From NCBI GenBank assembly GCA_049724395.1, contig JAUGWO010000059.1, positions 124,001 through 188,000 on the forward strand: DNA of 64,000 bases, in the 5' to 3' direction. The DNA is from Spongospora subterranea f. sp. subterranea. Taxonomy: Eukaryota > Endomyxa: Phytomyxea > Phytomyxea > Plasmodiophorida. The position numbers were made by a program, and so were the translations under genes. Positions within the stretch are counted from its first letter, which is position 1. Each line of letters starts with the position of its first letter. Positions 24,218-36,633 of the stretch are shown here, piece by piece. A model generated the notes under the pieces. That model worked only from the letters and a program-made list of their open reading frames with translations. It did not search any database and was not told the DNA's origin.

Positions 24218-24725
24218 TTCTGAATTCACACCAGAAAGGTCGCATTTATTAAGAATATCGGTGTAAATGCGAATTTGTTTTCAAGTCCTGATGATTTGGA
24301 CGTTAAGGGTGAAGATGTTTTATCAGAGGGTTCAAGTAATATCGAATGAATCATGCGAATAACTCAATTACAAAGGCGTTTCAGAAATTGTTCATTGTAT
24401 CCGAATTCAAATTCCTAGAACAAATAAAAACACAATATCGTTCCTTCCAAACCATATGAATCGCTATATCCAAATTTCTACATCAAAACGAATAAAAACT
24501 TAATTGCTAATGTTTGTTAGTAATAAACTTTCTGTCTTAGTTTAGCAATAATTTAGGTATTGAATAACGACCTATTATCTTCAACAACATTTGAAAATTA
24601 CGAACCTACACAAGATTTAGTTTGCGAAACGGAAACATTTTCAACGCCAACTGTTAGGATAAGGACGGAGGCAAGAGACTAGAGTAGGAAATAGACTAAG
24701 GATGTGTGTATTGGCGACTAACAAT

Positions 24726-24772
24726 ACGATCTGATTCCCTTCTGGTAAGTTGTATTCAGGGAATCAGATCGT
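24726..24772. repeat. Perfect 15-bp hairpin
   Basis: acgatctgattccct (24726-24740) and its exact reverse complement agggaatcagatcgt (24758-24772) flank a 17-nt loop. No U tract follows. The function is unknown. Confidence 0.8.
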
Positions 24773-24866
24773 CTGATGTGGGTCACTGTATAGGTATTAC
24801 CTAGACCGGTTACCGTATTTAGTCTTATTAACACTATTTTGGAGAGTAAAACAAAATGGGCACACC

Positions 24867-24914
24867 CTAGTATTAGTGTTAATAACACTAATATGGAAAT
24901 AACACTAATACTAG
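24867..24914. repeat. Palindrome ctagtattagtgtta..taacactaatactag
   Basis: Near-perfect inverted repeat with a nested ttagtgttaataacactaa. The core resembles the ttagtgtg..cacactaa palindromes at 10569-10655, so both may be ends of one family of small elements. Confidence 0.7.
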
Positions 24915-25172
24915 GATGTCATCCTGTCGATGGGTACATGGCGCCATCACAGATACCAATAACGATCATGTGCACGATAGACGAGATCAACACACAATGG
25001 GGTCACTCAAATCAATCACCTCCTCCCTGGTAGTCCCCGGGTTAGTGCTCCTTAGTAATTGTCCAGTGAATGATTCCTGATCACGACAATCGTTGAGCGA
25101 TTAACTCTTGTCAATGACTCACGCCCATCCTCAAACCTGCTCTGTGGTCGACCCCTAAGCTCTGTCCAATCG

Positions 25173-27082
25173 ATGGCGCCCTATTATCCTATCTGGTCGA
25201 CACTAATAACCGCCAGGTCACGTCCACTTGGTCTAATGTATATCCTGTTGCCAATCCTGCTGGCGATCGTGTCGAGGACCCGATCTGACCCGGTCCCGGT
25301 CCAGGTCGATCAGGATTGGGCCTACACCCCTCTCCCTGATATGTACGAGAACTGTGAGACCCTTCGCCCTGGATTCAACATCTGGTGGTCCCTGGATTCG
25401 CCCTCGTCCACGATCTGGTTCGCCATGGAATCGGATCACATTGGCCCAAATAACTACATGGGATTCGGTCTGTCAAATACGCCAGATGAGCTGGAGATGG
25501 TGAAATCAGACTGTACGATCGCGTCCATGGCTAGCGCCATACCGTCGGCTGTAGATTACTATCTACAGGATCCCAGTCCCTGTCACGAAGGGCGACGATC
25601 GGGCGTCTGTCCAGATCGGGTGTTTGCTGATGGGCGCGACGATGTTGGACAGGTTTATGGCGCACAATACGCCACCGATCATGGATTGGCGACCGTTATT
25701 CACTATTCCAGGTCGGTTGACGATAGCGCCAGATTGGTTGTTGTAGTTGAGCGAGGGTCTGGTCAGGCCAATCACCACGACAGATCGGGTGACCGATACC
25801 CAGTTCATTGTCGATCAAGGGAGATCGCAATCGGTGGTGTGGGCGTTAGGGTCGGTGGACCCGACAACCCGATACCCGATTGGCCATCGTCATGTGCCGG
25901 ATAAGGTCACGATGATCGAGTTCGGGCGGAAGGGTCATAAACACAATTGCAAGGCGGTGGTGGAGTCCGGCGAGCTGAGAAGGAGACTGGTTAATAAACA
26001 TGGCGGGAAGCAGAACACGACGGGCGTCGACAAGAGCGAGAAGGGGAAGTCGTCGAGCGATGATTCGGCTGATGATGGCGATGATGATGATGATGATGAT
26101 GATGGGAAGGAAGTCAGCACGAAGACAAGCGATGACGACGATTCCGTCAAGAAATCGGATCGTCGCGACACATCCTACGACGACACCAAAAAAATCGGTG
26201 AGGTGAAAGAGAATATCGTGGTGAGTAAAGGGGATGAAGATCACTCTGATATATCAGTGATCAAGATCGACGGGCGAGTCGTTGACACTACGCCAAGCGA
26301 GGAGTCAACGGACCCGACGCCCACGACCAAACCGCATCCAAAGCGAGCCAAGAACGGCCATAAAAAGGGATCATATTCCACGACGAAGCCCGGCGATAAA
26401 GGGAAGCCAGCTCCCGGCGCCGGCAACGCCACCGTATCGCCCAGCTCAGGTGCGAAACCGCAATCGGGTAAAGCGGTGACGATCCCGATTCTTCATGGGA
26501 CGATGACAACCCCGTCTCCGCCCAAGACCGGGCCCGGCGGAGGTAGCGCCAGGCGATGGGTGACCAAACCGGTCTCCGATCAGCTCCTGATCTGGAGTAT
26601 TGGGCCATCGGGCACTCACAATCCCGACGTCGTCTACTACATTAACGAGCGCCCGTTGCCCGATCTGGTTCTGACACGGGGCGTAAACTACACGATCCAG
26701 ACCATGACGGTAATCCCGCGATCGTAGCGCCATGTTCTGTCGGCAAGATACTGATGATCTCCTATATCAGGGCACAAATCCACAGGATCCGCTCTATTAT
26801 CACCCGGTGCTGATCAAATCGCTCCCGACCAATGGGACCATCGCAGGGCCATCGAAAGGGCGATTGTGCCTGTGGACATCGGGATTGCGGCGCGATCAGG
26901 TTCCCGATCAGTTCAGCGAGTTCGCCAAATCCCTGAAGATATCGTGCGATCAAGGCAGTTTCGATTGGTTCAACTGGACCCCTGATCAAGGAACGCCCGA
27001 TCACTTGTTCTACGTCAGCGCCGTCGACCCGAATATCAGAGGGAAAATCACGATCGTCGACGCCAACACGATAACCAGATAA
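25173..27082 (+). CDS. Skeletor-like DOMON / cupredoxin-like protein with acidic linker
   Basis: The ATG at 25173 is followed by a hydrophobic signal segment (LMYILLPILLAIVS). The DOMON domain shows FNIWWSLDSPSSTIWFAM, NYMGFGLS, SDCTI, VDYYLQDPSPC, SGVCPD and, after a 40-nt intron (25712-25751), SQSVVWALG. This is the pattern of DM13/DOMON proteins such as Skeletor and Knickkopf, which have a heme- or sugar-binding fold. A charged low-complexity linker of about 180 residues follows, rich in Asp, Lys, Ser and Thr, with an 8-9 residue Asp run from a GAT repeat near 26079-26105. The C-terminal part is cupredoxin-like (LLIWSIGPSG, then across intron 26704-26765 DPLYYHPVLIK, and HLFYVSAVDPNIRGKI). 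It is probably secreted or at the cell surface. DM13 repeats are not seen. Confidence 0.7.
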
Positions 27083-27120
27083 ACACGCAGAAAACTGGCC
27101 GTTAAATTAGACGATCTGTT

Positions 27121-28402
27121 CTATTGATTCGATTGCGATAGAATATCCGACAATCTTAGGCGAATAACGGGATCGTACCACGTTCCGAAAGCGAAACATT
27201 GTGAACCGCCACCGACAACCAATATCTCCGGATCCTGATCAGAGATATCGCGAATGACGCACGAATGGGCGATGAGTAGTGATATCGATCGAACACTGAA
27301 CGATATCAGAACCGGAGAGGCGACAACGGAGGCGCGATCAGAATACCTGATCGTGGTTTGGCGATTGACCGGTTTCCACGTCATCGTGGGCAGATGCAAT
27401 ACGGAAAACGGGACCGCATAGAGAGCGGTGGAGATTCCCCCGACAATCAGATAGTGATCGGCGACGACCAGGGCCCGGTGACCGTAGACAGCGGGAGGAG
27501 ATGGCCCTGGTAAATCCCCAATCGCTGACCATCGATTCGATCCTAATCGTCATCCGAAAAATCAGATTGGACGCGATTCGTTGATCTGTTTGTACCGATA
27601 TCGTATATGTAAAACGTCGAATCCGTCGCTCTAGAAGCCGATTTGAATGCCGTAATTCCTCCGAACATCAAGATCTGATCAGTTCGGGGATCGTACGTGA
27701 TTGTGTGCGAATGGCGTCCAGTTCCTGAAGGGGAACGATTCGGTTCGTGTTGTTGATCGCTGGTGAGACAGAGCCAGGACATGGTGTTGAGATCCAATCG
27801 CCACCTGTGGGACACGGGGGTCGGAGGGATTCGATCGACTGATTCCGAACTGCGATTGTACAAGTCGTTGAGCGTTGATCCGCGATCTGATAATCCTCCA
27901 TGGATGTAGATGAGTTGGCGGAGATGGTCATAGGCCATGGCGTGACGGAATCGAACTGGCGGACGAGATGATAAAGCGACAACAGATTGGACGGCGATGC
28001 TCCAGCAATATGTAATTAGATCCAGAATGTAGACATCCTGAGGGCAATTCGGCACTGATCAGAACAATCATGGAGAATACAGATGAGATTGAAGACCTGA
28101 ATAGGGGATGATGGATTGGTTCTTCCACCAATAAATACGATAACGGGACGATTATTGATGACGAGCTGTTGGGAGGAATGGTGCTGGCTGGGAGGAGGAG
28201 GTGTGCCAGAACAAGGGAGAACATCCCATCGCCCCGATCGCGACACAATACGGCAATAGACGATCGTGTTCACCCGCCGACCAGTACAGCCGTTGATGCA
28301 GATCAGGCGATCGCCGTCAACCAGGTGGGCGGTCGAGAACAGGCGACGGGGCGACGGGATAGGTTGACCACCCATGTCCATCTGACGATCACCATGATCC
28401 AT
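27121..28402 (-). CDS. Kelch beta-propeller protein resembling TYW4/LCMT2 C-terminal domain
   Basis: Three exons (ATG at 28402; introns of about 59 and 54 nt) give a chain of kelch blades: VIVFIGGRTNPSS, DVYILDLITYCW, LIYIHGGLSD, ILMFGGITAF and HYLIVGGIST. The last blade, ILVVGGGSQCFAFGTWYDP, resembles the C-terminal end of the kelch half of TYW4/LCMT2 tRNA-wybutosine enzymes. Those enzymes carry an N-terminal methyltransferase. None is present here, and upstream sequence to the P450 gene shows no candidate exon. The protein is therefore either a stand-alone kelch protein or a truncated paralogue. The stop is at 27121-27123. It converges with the DOMON gene, leaving only 38 nt between the stops. 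Confidence 0.6.
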
Positions 28403-29109
28403 GGACCGGCAGCGATCCCAGGCCGACTCTCCGTCCGTGTCCGGGTGGTGGTGGCGCTAATCAGTCACGTCCCATTATTCTGCCCAGTGTTACGTCCATG
28501 GGCCGTTTTCACAATTATTACCGGGTAACGCTAAGCGGCGTGCGCTAAATGAAACGTGTTGCGACTCCCACTGGAACCCCCAAAAACAATTAGCGCAAAC
28601 GGGAAAATGACCGGTTGGGCAACCAACGAATTCAATAAGAAAAGCAGAGAAGTTCTGGATAAGATTGTGCTGATAGGGGATTGCAGTCAAATTGGAGATA
28701 TATTCTAGATGAACACTGGTGATGGTCTGGAACAATCGTTCATGTTTGATCAGGCGCCGAGAGCCATGGTACTGGCCCGCTGGGGGGGGGAGGGCACAGG
28801 GCCAAATGTGAATGAACCTCTGGTGAAAGTTTATCAGTCGTTCTGTGTTGGGGACAGTGGCGGTTGTGACCGTCGGTTTAATCGAACTTGACTACGTACT
28901 GAGACCTTGACCAACTGGGTTTGACATCTCGTTATACGGCCATCATACCTGATTCAGGTTATCCAATCACAATTGTTATTCCTGTCCATCCCCCACCCAC
29001 ACCACAAATCGAGATATTCGCTCTGTTAACGCCATCGTGGAGCACACGACCCCTGGGACCCTAGATTCTGACGGGCGATTCCCTTGGCTCTTTTCTGGTA
29101 CTCGACGGG
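28403..29109. other. Intergenic region, about 0.7 kb
   Basis: Between the divergent kelch and P450 genes, with a G9 run at about 28782. No methyltransferase-like exon or RNA gene is seen. It probably holds both promoters. Confidence 0.45.
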
Positions 29110-30914
29110 ATGTTCATCGCCGTCGTCGTCGTCGTGTGTATTGCTCTATACGCCCAATACCTTCGGCGACAATATGCCCAGAATGCGACACTTCCGCCAG
29201 CAATTGGCATCTACCTTCCCTGGATAGGTACTCCACCAATCCACACCATTTCATCCATTGACCTCGGCCGCCGCCAGGATGTGCTCCATCCTTCGCCATC
29301 AACCCATCCCAGTTCCTGGCGAATCTGAATAAAACCCATGGCGAAGTATTCACGATATATTTCGCTGGCCGATTCATGACCGTCGTCAATCGCCCATCAT
29401 TTCAGCCGCTTTTCTACAGATCCCTGGACTTCTATGCGGCTCTGAAAACCGTTCAGGTTGAAGAAGTATTGGGCCAGGTCGCCCTGGAATTCAAAGCCGA
29501 AGACATGATGAGGGTCATGAGGAAAAGGTAGTGTCCGATCCCATCTCGTTTTTTCGACAGTTCAATCCTATCGCCAACAGGTTATCGCCACGATTCCAGG
29601 ATATGGCGTCCCTGATTGAGGACGAGATGCGTTACGCCCTATCGCTCGAAGCGCTTCATCGTCACGAGAAAGTTCACGACATATTCCCCGTGTTCATGCG
29701 CGTCCTTCTGTGCATGAACTCGATGCTTTTGGTCGGGAAACGCCTTTCCCGCCATCATGTATTTCAGAAACTCTTTTATGACATGTACTGGGCGGCGAAA
29801 ATGGTGATTTCCAGGCCAGGAATATTGGGGTATTTCCACAAAAGAAAAACCGATCAGGTATCCCCAGCTCTAACAGATTCCATTCGATGTCGTTAGAAAA
29901 ACATGTGCTCGACAGATACGCGCCCAGATCCTCGATTTGATCAAGGACGAGATTTCCTTTTTGAGGAGCGACACGTCGTGGCTTGATAACGAGGAGGACA
30001 ACAACCAGAGTTTTCTCCAGGATCTTATGCGATCGTTCGGTAATGACGCCGAGTGGACTGATGACCACTTTGCTGCAAAACTCTTCGGGATGCTGTACGC
30101 GACGGTACATGACCTCATTAACCTCCCCCCGTTTGTATCTCGTTGCTGATCGGGATCGCAGGCGGCCAATACACCAATGGTTGCCACCAATACCTTGCTC
30201 TTCGTGTTGCTCGACGGCGAGGTTCGGGAGAAAGTGCAAGAAGAGGTCATCAAAGCGTTCAGGATCGGAGGCGGTCGGCTTTCATCAGCAGCCAGTACGA
30301 TATTGGCATAACTGGGGGAAATGGGTTTTTCGCCTGATATAAATGGTGGTACAGTCAACACGATGACGCTGCTAGGATGGTCGATTGAGGAATCGCTACG
30401 CCATCTGCCGATCCCGGTGCAAATCCGATTGACCACCGCCCCGACGCCAATACCCGGGACCGACTACATCATCCCCGCCGATCGAGCCGTCGCCATCGTT
30501 CCCGCCGTCTTCCACAACGACCCGGTCGTATTCCCAGACCCCGAACGATTCAAACCCGATCGGTTCAAAGAGAAGGAAGTTGCCGAGCTGAAACGAACCG
30601 GATCGAGCCATGTAAGTTATGACCAAATGGAATTGTCAACAACTTGCTGTCGATAATCCGTTGAACAGTTCATCACACCCATTGTTGTGAAAGCTATTCA
30701 GACTCGGCGACGAAGCACTCCACAGGAACCCAAGATCTTGTCGTGGGGCAAAGGAACCCATAAGTGCCTTGGACAGGAGCTGGCGTACCTAGAGATTCGT
30801 ATGCTGTTGGGATACCTTCTGCAGAACTACAGGGTCAACCTAGATCGCGACAACATGCCCAATACCGATATCGATTATCTCACTACTGGAGTCTCCATGT
30901 TCACGAATAGGTAG
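29110..30914 (+). CDS. Cytochrome P450, membrane-anchored
   Basis: The ATG at 29110 gives an N-terminal anchor (MFIAVVVVVCIALYAQYL) and the proline hinge LPPAIGIYLPWIG. After introns come NPSQFLANLNKTHGEVFTIY, LLCMNSMLLVGKRLS and an I-helix region QAANTPMVATNTLLFVLL. The K-helix is IEESLRH (ExxR), the PERF region is FPDPERFKPDRF, and the heme loop is SWGKGTHKCLGQELA. The Cys ligand is present, but the Phe that usually opens this loop is Trp. At least six short introns restore the frame, including one of 67 nt that removes an apparent stop before NTMTLLGWS. The general pattern is like fungal microsomal P450s with some CYP7/CYP51-like features. The substrate is unknown. Confidence 0.85.
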
Positions 30915-31631
30915 GGCGATGGGGAAAATCACGTTTGACAAGAACCGGTATTTATTTGTCGTGTAGATCTGTCCTTCTCAAGAACAAAGAAGACCTGTCC
31001 CTGAGCAAGATGGTATGGTTGATGGATAACGCAAATCAACATTCGTTTTTAACATGACGATAACTGACAGGCATTCCGACAGCATGTAATTAGAAGACAT
31101 GCGTCGGAAATTCCAGAAGATATGGTGCTGGTCAAGCATGGATCAAGTGAGGATTTACTTGAAAAATCTCCTAAACGACGTCTACGAAGAATTTCGACAA
31201 ACCGCAGCTGATTACAACTGGTCGGAAAGGTGTGATAATAAAAACAGCCTAATATATACAATATTGTACAAAATTTAACCGACGACCCGAACCTCCGCGC
31301 GCATCGTATCGTTGGATGGTGAAAAGTCGATCCGGTCAACGCCGTTCATTTCGTTGAGTGAGTTTTGGACCACAAGCATTCATGCCAAACCCGATGTTTT
31401 GCGAGATAAATCACCTGTCTTCATCATAAAATCGGGTCTTGAGTCGTTCTAGAAGGTCATCGTATTGACCTAGATACCACATATATAGCAATTCTGAAAC
31501 AGCTTAATTAAAGGGGACAATATAAACGAATGAACCATGATACCTTGAGGGTTTAACATCACCGAATGACGTTTATCAAGCACCAATTGATTGCCTGTAA
31601 AAAATGAAGCTTGTTCAATACCTAGTTGTAA
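30915..31631. other. Intergenic region, about 0.7 kb
   Basis: No gene, RNA or repeat is recognised. It lies between the convergent 3' ends of the P450 gene and the large minus-strand gene. Confidence 0.4.
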
Positions 31632-34600
31632 TTAAACAGCAGGTAGCCTACCTTGCACGGTATGAAATTCAGGAAAAAATTTTGGTACAATGACCCGAGA
31701 AAGCAATTTCAATGGTTGCCCTTTATGCAACTGGATGCTACTATGGGCGAGATCGACAGGCGGAGTGGCTGGAGAGATTTTGTCGTCTGAAGCCATGACA
31801 GTGTCCGGAACCGGAAGCCGTGGAACTTCTGCATCCTGGATTGCGACAAAATGGCTTTCGACACAGGTCATCTGCTCTGAAGAATCCTGTGTCGCATTGA
31901 TGTTGTTCTCAGCAACAATTTCAGTTTTTGGGCGAAGTAAGGACAATCTTTGTATTGCGGTGTCAACTAAGTTTTTAGGCCTAAAATCCGCATTAAACAT
32001 ACTTCACAATACTCAAATCATGTGATACCTTCCAAATCCTCTTATGAAACGATCCAGTTGGTCAGCAGACGCGATGCTAAGAGCTTTTTGTTGCAATTCA
32101 ACAGGAGCATACCCGTCTTTTTCTCAGTGTAAGATATACATTGTAACATAATAACAACCCGCTATACCTAACAACATATCTATATGTTGTTCTTGAATGT
32201 TGACAGAGTGGACACCCATTAAAGCTGATGATGCAAAAGAAAATCGGGGCAACCCCACTCGATAACAAGAGGAAAACCGATTCGAGTAGCCATTCCGGAA
32301 TGTTGGATGCTGAACATCGAATTAACAAAACCTGAACGCGGGATTGCGAAGCTAGACATGTTGATACCTGTTGGGTACTGTTGGATGGCAATGAGGACTG
32401 CATCATAGATAGTTGAACCACAGGCAGGGTCATTCAACAAGCACGTTGCGGTATGAGTTCGCTGCAGGATATTTGAGTAAACAAAGTGCACGAACTCTTC
32501 AACGTTGTTATTATGAGCGCCAAGGAACGAAATGTACTGGGATAACGTGACAGGACAAGTTTCAACCTTGCGTGGAGATAAATTAAGAAACGAACTGCAG
32601 TGAAGACAAAGCATACCATAGCCGCGGACCGCAAATATGGTACACCGAATTCCGCAATAGAGCCATGATCGAGAAAATCCAATGCATCGCCACTGCTTGC
32701 CCCAACGACTGATAGCAAACCGTTATTAAAACACAATTAGACAGGGACAGAGCCATACGTGCAATCTGCAAAACCAATCGTGCTTGTTGGCGACAGGAAG
32801 GGGACTGATCGGATAATACGTGAAGAAACAATGTAATCAACGCCACGGTTTCAGTCGGACTGGACGAAGGAGCATACGATGAACAGCACCTGCATACTCT
32901 CGATATGCAAAAGTTTGGAGTTGACGAGCCTAACTGCACATAATGTCGGTTTAATAGTTGAACGGACGTGACAAAGTTTTCCTATTACATGCAACATAAT
33001 CCGGCCATGAATTAGCACGGGAATCGATTGTTGTCTGACGGGTGATTCAACTAGAAGAGGGAGAAGCCACCTGCACAACAAATCCGGGCGTTGAGATTCA
33101 CTAACTACTAAGGCCAGGGCGAACTGAGTATCTCCTGAAATAATCTATCGAAACATTGAGAACAAGTAGATATGATTAGTTGAAGCAAAATGCGGATACT
33201 TTGTCGTAAAGATTGTACGAAAGAGCGGATTGCCGAAGTGTTCCAATAACTTGTTCAGGAAACGGCCGCACGACGTTCAGGTGCTGGTCTAGCACAGAAC
33301 TTTGTACTGACGGTGAAACGGGTATCAAGTCCCTTTGAAACAGAATGTTAGCGTAAACAGAGGAAGACAATCACATAAAGGAGTACCATTGTTGTAATAG
33401 GATTGCATCAATCACCGACGATACATTACCGATGTGTTTATATGCAAATACTCCAAGTGAGGCGGGCCATATGGCACATAACAAGGTCACAAGTGACACT
33501 GCTTTCCAAAATATATTCTGAGACATCTCTAGAAAATCATAAGTATAAGCATGGCTTATGAAGGGTTCAGATTAACCTGAATATGGTTCTACTATCAACG
33601 ACAACTGCATAGCCGCCTCACAGATAGAACGAGCAAGCTCGTTATTGCAATCCGTATTGATAGAGACGGATAGGGCACGAATAGCAATGAATTCAAGAAT
33701 CTCGAATGCGTCAGACGCTTGACAAAACGACAATCAGCCCAAACCTCAGTGTAAACGAATATCGCATGCCTGAGAGTCTTTTGGAGATCAAAGACAGCGC
33801 AAGGATGTGTAGAATGGTCTCGGGATAAACCGGGACGGCGAGCTCGTTTGCTGCTGATGAAACTGACAAAAGGACCTTGATCGGCAGAGACAGCTCATCG
33901 GGCAACTACCAAACAACCTCAGTTCCCGGTGAGGACCCAAGCTAATAGTAGTACACACTTTAGGTGAATTTTCTGTGCACTGTTGATTCATATATCGAAG
34001 AGCCTCCACGTGAAAGAAAGCTCCTTTGATGCTACCCGATGAGATCCCCAGGAAAGACGCCATTGACAATACAGGAAAATTGGCTAAGTGAGCCAGCGAT
34101 CTGTAAAATCTAAGCTACAAGCTCAACCGAACTTGGTATTTAGGCTAACATTAAACTTAGTGGGAATGAAGGAAGGGCAACATATGGATTCTCCAAATTT
34201 GGGTTGTTGACTGTCCAGTGCAAGATCACGCGAATACGTAACGCCCTGCGAGCACCAACAGCCGATGTGTCATCAAGATATTTGACGCAAACCTAACAGA
34301 CTTGGTTATGGTAAGAAATCGAACAAAATCTTTTGAACAAACTTTGGGCAGGAGGGAAGCCGTCAATTCACGATTACAGAATACCGCATTATATGTCACT
34401 GGATGAGAAGTGGCGCTAATTTTATCTTGAGTGAAAATAAAATCAAGGGCGGCCTGAAAAAGCCTAGGCTGGGATAACAGCTTGATCAGATGCGGGGATG
34501 AAAATTGAAGGGAAAGCAAGCCGTGAAAAAGAGAGATGTCAGCGTGAAGAGCAACCCATTCACACAGACGAGAAGTCAAGTGTATAACACTATCCGACAT

Positions 34601-35480
34601 CGTAGAATTAGAGGTCAAAGTCGAAAGAATACGAATCGCTTCTTGGCGGCAGTCAGAAAGCGATGAAGCTTCAGCAAGTAGTGACAACACAGGCACATTT
34701 GTTGCATTGGAAGATGCAATGCGACTTAGCAGATAGGCACTAAGCTAAAAAAACGATTAACATAGCACAAGCAAAAGTATGAACAGTGAAACCTGATGTT
34801 GAATACTGGCCGATTGATGGGCGCCTACAACGTTCCCACTTTCTTGCAACATTTCTTCCTCCTCCTCCTCCGCTAAAACAGTCGATTCGGCTGGAGAAGG
34901 AGCACAACAAAACAGCTGCAGTTTCGATACTACAATGCTGATTGACATGCGGCATCCCAGAAGACGAACCAAGCGAAGATACCTAAAGCTAATGTAGATG
35001 AGCAAGTAATCCACTGCGATGCAACGTCTTTTAGCATTGAATCAACATAAAACTCGTACAGAATCAGAGGCAGTTCATCAGGAAATATCTGAAATAAACT
35101 TCAGGGAAGCCGGTTCTCAACAAACCAATCAATCTACCTGCACTATTACTTCGCTGATAAGCTCAAGAATATGGCGGGGAGCAAAATCTGAGAAAAACTG
35201 AATCATGCTCCGCAGAGCTGCGTCCCCTCGCAAAAGGTCTGGGAACTTCTTCACAATGATAGCAATCGCAATAAACAAATCATTGCGTTTTGGATCATGT
35301 CTGATACCAAGAAGAATTTCACGAGCTTCATCGGAGGTCAATGGGGTTACTGAGTCCAAATACTCAACTCCAGACCGACTAGCAGGAGAACCGGGGAAGT
35401 TTCCATATTTTTGATTCGCAAATGTTCCTGGAGTTGTCGCTACGTCCGATTGAGCGCGGGCACGTTTGATGCCTAAATAG
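31632..35480 (-). CDS. Large multi-exon helical protein, unidentified
   Basis: A series of minus-strand open segments with typical short-intron spacing runs from about 35480 to 31632 and appears to form one gene. The N-terminal exon carries PLTSDEAREILLGIRHDPKR and IVKKFPDLLRGDAALRSMIQ. Later exons are Leu/Ser-rich helices such as SLLAEASSLSDCRQEAIRIL, LLCRWLLPLLVESPVRQQ and SVLDQHLNVVRPFPEQVI. A Glu run (EEEEEE) lies near 34857-34874. The overall look is of an ARM/HEAT-type scaffold of about 1,000 residues or more. No catalytic motif is visible and I do not recognise the family. The exact start, splice sites and whether it is one gene or two are uncertain. Confidence 0.5.
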
Positions 35481-35788
35481 TCAACACAAATTGCTGAATA
35501 CGCCGGAAATAAGAAGTAAACGCTAATTGACGAATACGGGGTGGTAAAATCGTAGGTCCACGAGCCCTTTTTGAAGACATCACCACTGTGATAGTGCGCA
35601 GTTTGATGACGGTTGGAGGAGGGTAGTGCACCAAGCAAAATGGGTAGGATTGGGTTGAGAATTGATATCGTGTATAATGTGTTGCGTATCCAACCAGGAC
35701 GATATGATAATGAACTCATCGTGTATCTGTGGACACGAGGAAATGGGCAGTGGACCGTTGGACGTCCGAAATACTCCGTAACGAACAA

Positions 35789-36105
35789 TGGTGACCACCC
35801 TTGCTCACCTTACACCCCGTGATATGTACACAGGCTGCGTTGCCGGCTGTTTTCACCCCCCCAAGGGCCCAAGGGCAACAAGAGCGCCCGCGGGACTTGA
35901 TCCGTCAGGCGCTTCTTCAGATTATGGTTTGCGAACCGTGAGATTCACAATCGCTTCTCAGATATTCGAATGCGGGCTATATCTCTTACCTCTACCAATA
36001 AAAGTTACACCTTTCTAGACAGGTCTGGTTTGTATACGCGCCCGGCTGACTGAGCGCAGCATAAGCCAAACAATGATCGTTCGACGTTTGTAGAAATTGG
36101 TTGAT
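35789..36105. other. Intergenic region, about 0.3 kb
   Basis: Nothing is recognised here. Confidence 0.35.
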
Positions 36106-36633
36106 TCAAATGGGATGGGCTTTATGAATTCTAGTCCATACTAATTTAGAGGCTGGCGACGGCACCGCCTTCGCGAATGATCTTTCAGGGTGTGCTTGTT
36201 TCGTGCCCGGGACTTCACTTTGCTGATTGGCGTCGGCGATGGCCGCAGCCTCAGCCTTCTTCGTCATGTGGGATTGATAAAGGTTAGAGACCTGGATCGT
36301 GCGAATGAGTTCTTCCGGTGTTGGGGAGGGAATCTTGCCCCATTCTGACAATACAAAATCAGTTAATTCGATGTCCCATGCCAACACAGGACGAGGTTTT
36401 TTCTTGTTTCTGCGTTTTTCCCATGTCAGATCGAATACCCCCAATGTCTTCTCCAAGAACCAGTAAGTGGCACCCCTCGTTGGTTTCAGCACCACCATCG
36501 GCACTTGCAACTTATGGTGAATAACTTTACAGACGACGTGCAAAGGAGGCCATGAATGATGGCGCCGGCATGCATTCAGGAATACTAGACTGTAATGATG
36601 GAGGATATCGGCAGAAACCTGAGCCCGGCCCAT
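36106..36633 (-). CDS. Hypothetical protein
   Basis: An uninterrupted 175-codon frame starts with an ATG at 36633. It contains VLAWDIELTDFVLSEWGKIP and a Lys/Ala/Glu-rich tail. No domain is recognised. The length and a plausible, non-repetitive composition suggest it may be coding. It lies in tandem with the hypothetical gene upstream (37804-36790), and could even be a further exon of it. Confidence 0.35.
   Translation of the reverse strand: MGRAQVSADILHHYSLVFLNACRRHHSWPPLHVVCKVIHHKLQVPMVVLKPTRGATYWFLEKTLGVFDLTWEKRRNKKKPRPVLAWDIELTDFVLSEWGKIPSPTPEELIRTIQVSNLYQSHMTKKAEAAAIADANQQSEVPGTKQAHPERSFAKAVPSPASKLVWTRIHKAHPI

Larger units (their letters stand above)
24218..25172. other. Intergenic region with two palindromes
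   Basis: AT-rich and without a recognisable gene. It contains the perfect hairpin at 24726-24772 and the palindrome at 24867-24914, listed separately. It probably includes the promoter of the DOMON gene. Confidence 0.45.

Noticed and set aside
24726-24772. Perfect hairpin considered as a transcription terminator
   Set aside because: Hairpin-plus-U terminators are bacterial. No T tract follows, and this is a nuclear eukaryotic contig.
35129-35788. A 219-codon minus-strand frame taken as one complete gene
   Set aside because: Only its 3' half looks coding. The 5' half reads through likely promoter sequence, so I used it as the first exon of the larger gene with an uncertain start.
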